Below are positions 62,058 through 64,000 of a DNA stretch of 64,000 nt, one piece after another (position 1 is the first letter of the stretch; the number at the start of each line of letters is the position of its first letter). Under the pieces are notes generated by a model. The model was not told where the DNA came from. It saw only the letters and a program-made list of their open reading frames with translations, and did no database searches. This DNA comes from Hyperoodon ampullatus (lineage: Eukaryota; Chordata; Mammalia; Artiodactyla; Ziphiidae). Location of the stretch: the NCBI GenBank assembly GCA_949752795.1, contig OX457075.1, forward strand, positions 1,426,001-1,490,000, in the 5' to 3' direction. The position numbers and the translations under genes are program-made.

Positions 62058-64000
62058 GTTAGCTAACGATTAGGTTTAGCGTACAGTTGAGGGTATGGAA
62101 AAGTGTGAGGGTCAGGGTACGTCTCAGGGCACTGGTTAGTGTTAATGTACGGTTTAGGATTAGGGTATGGGTTAGGGTAAGATGTAGCATTGGGGTTAGG
62201 GTTAGGTTTAGAGCTAGGTTTAGGGTTAGCGAATGGATAACGTTTAGGTTACAGGGGAGGGTACGGAAATGTTTTAGGGTCAAAACACATTTGCGGGAAT
62301 GGGTTAGTGTTAGTGTACGGGTTAAGATTAGTGTACGTCTTAGGGTAAGGTGTAGGGCTGGAGTTAGATTTAGCTTTAGGGCTACGGTTAGGGTTAGCGA
62401 AATGTAAGGCTTAGGGTACAGGTGAGGGCACACAAAAGGGTTACGGTCCGTGTACGTGTCAGGGCATGGATTAGTATTATGTTACGGATTAGGATTACAG
62501 TACGGATTAGGGTAAGGTGTAGGATTGGGGTTAGGATTAGGGTTAGGTTTAGGTTTAGGGTTAGCGAATAGGTAATATTTAGGGTACAGGTAAGCTTATG
62601 GCAACGAGTTAGGGTCAGGCTTGGTGTTAGGGCACAGGTTAGTTTTATTGTACGGATTAGGATTACGGTATGGGTTAGGATTTTGTGTAGGGCGGTGGAT
62701 AGTGTTAGGCTTAGACCTAGGGTTAGTGTTAGTGAGCAGGTAAGGTTTACGGTACACAGGAGGGTACAGAAACCTGTTAGTGTCAAAGTACATGTGAGGG
62801 CATTGCTTAAATTTGGTGTACGGGTTAAGATTAGTGTATGGGTTAGGGTATGGTGTAAGGTTGGTGTTAGCATTGTTTAGGGAAAGGGCTAGGTTTAGCG
62901 AACGGTAAGATTTAGGGTACTGGAGAGGATATGGAAAAGTGTTAGGGTCATGGTACGTGTTAGGGCACGGGTTAGTGTTAGTGTACCGGTTAGGATTAGG
63001 GTATGGGTTAGGGAAAGGTGTAGGGTTGGGGTTATGTTTAGGTGTAGGGTTGGGGTTAGGGTTAGCGAATAGGTAACATTTAGGGTACAGGTGAGCTTAT
63101 GGAAACGATTTAGTGTCAGGGTTCATGTTAGGGCACAGGTTAGTGTTATTGTACGGATTAGGATTCCGGTACGGGTTAGGATTTTGTGTAGGGTTGTAGA
63201 TAGTGTTAGGCTTAGACCTAGGGTTAGTGTTAGCGAACAGGTAAGGTTTACGGTACACAGGAGTGTACGGAAACGTGTTAGTGTCAAAGTACATGTGAGG
63301 GCATTGCTTAAATTTGGTGTACGGGTTAAGATTAGTGTATGGGTTAGGGCATGGTGTAAGGTTGGTGTTAGCGTTGTTTAGGGAAAGGGCTAGGTTTAGC
63401 GAATGGTAAGATTTAGTGTACTGGAGAGGATATGGAAAAGTGTTAGGCTCAGGGTACGTGTTAGGGCACGGGTTAGTGTTAGTGTACGGGTTAGGATTAG
63501 AGTATGGGTTAGGGAATGGTGTAGGGTTGGGGTTATGTTTAGGTGTAGGGTTGGGGTTAGGGTTAGCGAATAGGTAACATTTAGGGTACAGGTGAGCTTA
63601 TGGAAACGATTTAGGGTCAGGGTTCATGTTAGGGCACAGGTTAGTGTTAGTGAACGGATTAGGATTAGGATACGGGTTAGGGTTAGGTGTAGGTTTGGGG
63701 TTAGGGTTAGGTTTAGACATAGGGTTAGGGTTAGCTAATGGTAAGATTTAGGTTACAGGAGTGGGTATGGAAAAGTGATAAGGTCAGGGTACGTGTTAGG
63801 GCATGGATTAGTGTTAGTGTACAGGTAAGGATTAGGGTACGGGTTAGGGAAATGGGTAGGGTTGGTGTTATGGTTAGGGTTAGGGCTAGGGTTAGATTTA
63901 GCGAACGGGTAAGGTTTATGGTACACGGGAGGGTACGGAAACGTGTTAGTGTCAAAGTACATGTGAGGGCATGGGTGAGTTTTCTTGTATGGGTTAAGTT
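62058..64000 (+). repeat. Partial HOR, T1-T9, with 501-bp tandem duplication
   Basis: T1-T6 run from 62058, then T7 (junction 63065) turns midway into the T4 tail (attgtacggattagg), and T5, T6 and T7 (junction 63566) are repeated. The repeat unit is 501 bp, three monomers: about 62600-63100 and 63101-63601. T8 and the start of T9 follow, and the window ends inside T9 just after its T-tract, here interrupted as ttttctt. Confidence 0.8.

Larger units (their letters stand above)
1..64000 (+). repeat. Telomere-derived satellite array, 167-168 bp monomer
   Basis: The entire window is head-to-tail copies of one monomer family in one orientation. Monomer starts measured at the agcgaa-like junction in 17854-22009 give spacings of 153-173 bp, mostly 165-168. 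A typical monomer divides into about 28 hexamers related to GGGTTA, including gggtaa, ggttta, gggtac, gtgtta, gtgtac, ggatta, ggtgta and gggcta. The less telomere-like parts are the junction gcgaac, the core acaggtga followed by ggaaa, and the segment gtcagggtacgtg. I infer that a degenerate TTAGGG tract was captured as a unit of about 168 bp and amplified. No transposon, gene or unique spacer interrupts the array. The host cannot be named from this sequence. Confidence 0.96.

Noticed and set aside
1..64000. CRISPR array
   Set aside because: Units of about 167 bp are contiguous and all alike, with no short repeats separated by unique spacers, and the sequence is plainly eukaryotic satellite.
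1..64000. Plant-type TTTAGGG telomeric origin
   Set aside because: tttaggg strings are common, but tandem pure runs (4751, 22472, 38701, 46624) have a strict six-base period, and the hexamer phase holds through the monomer.
1..64000. tRNA, rRNA or other structured RNA genes, and transposon insertions
   Set aside because: No stretch departs from the monomer family for more than a few tens of bases, and the C-poor strand leaves little scope for stable stems.

Overview
The whole 64 kb window is one uninterrupted eukaryotic satellite array. I see no genes, structured RNA genes, transposons or unique sequence. The + strand is the G/T-rich strand throughout: in two 60-base samples (1-60 and 38401-38460) I counted G 47, T 36, A 31, C 6. 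Every stretch reads as diverged TTAGGG-type hexamers, always in the same orientation. The hexamers form a monomer of usually 167-168 bp (28 x 6 = 168), recognisable by a junction around ttagcgaa, a core around acaggtga...ggaaa, and a tail ctagggttagggtta. Long open frames on both strands are by-products of the hexamer (VR/RV and LG forward; LT and NP reverse), so I call no CDS.

Layout. 1-2876 is a left zone of monomers that I cannot sort into the later types. From about 2877 the monomers fall into 26 recognisable types (here T1-T26) in fixed order, forming a higher-order repeat (HOR) whose standard form is 25 monomers, about 4.15 kb. I place HOR starts at a 10-bp palindrome in T1, GTTAGCTAAC: 6713, 9880, 15708, 17850, 22005 (broken), 26137, 31394, 34050, 38228, 41742, 46152, 50306, 55564, 58220 and 62058. 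Standard HORs are those starting at 17850, 22005, 34050 and 46152. Others have lost or duplicated whole runs of monomers (2.14, 2.66, 3.17, 3.51, 3.84, 4.41, 5.26 and 5.83 kb). The HORs left of 15.7 kb carry an extra type, T23; all those to the right have T22 and T23 fused.

A 12.93-kb block (23150-36080) recurs almost unchanged at 47319-60250, 24.17 kb downstream, including its internal rearrangements. It is the youngest large event visible, and similarity falls to ordinary inter-HOR level outside it.

Organism. TTAGGG-type hexamers, satellite HOR structure and abundant CG/TG/CA alternation between copies suggest a eukaryote with TTAGGG telomeres and CpG methylation; a vertebrate is a reasonable guess but not proven. 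The uniform G-strand polarity and the diverged left edge would fit a subtelomeric array with the telomere to the right; an interstitial or pericentromeric array is equally possible from sequence alone.
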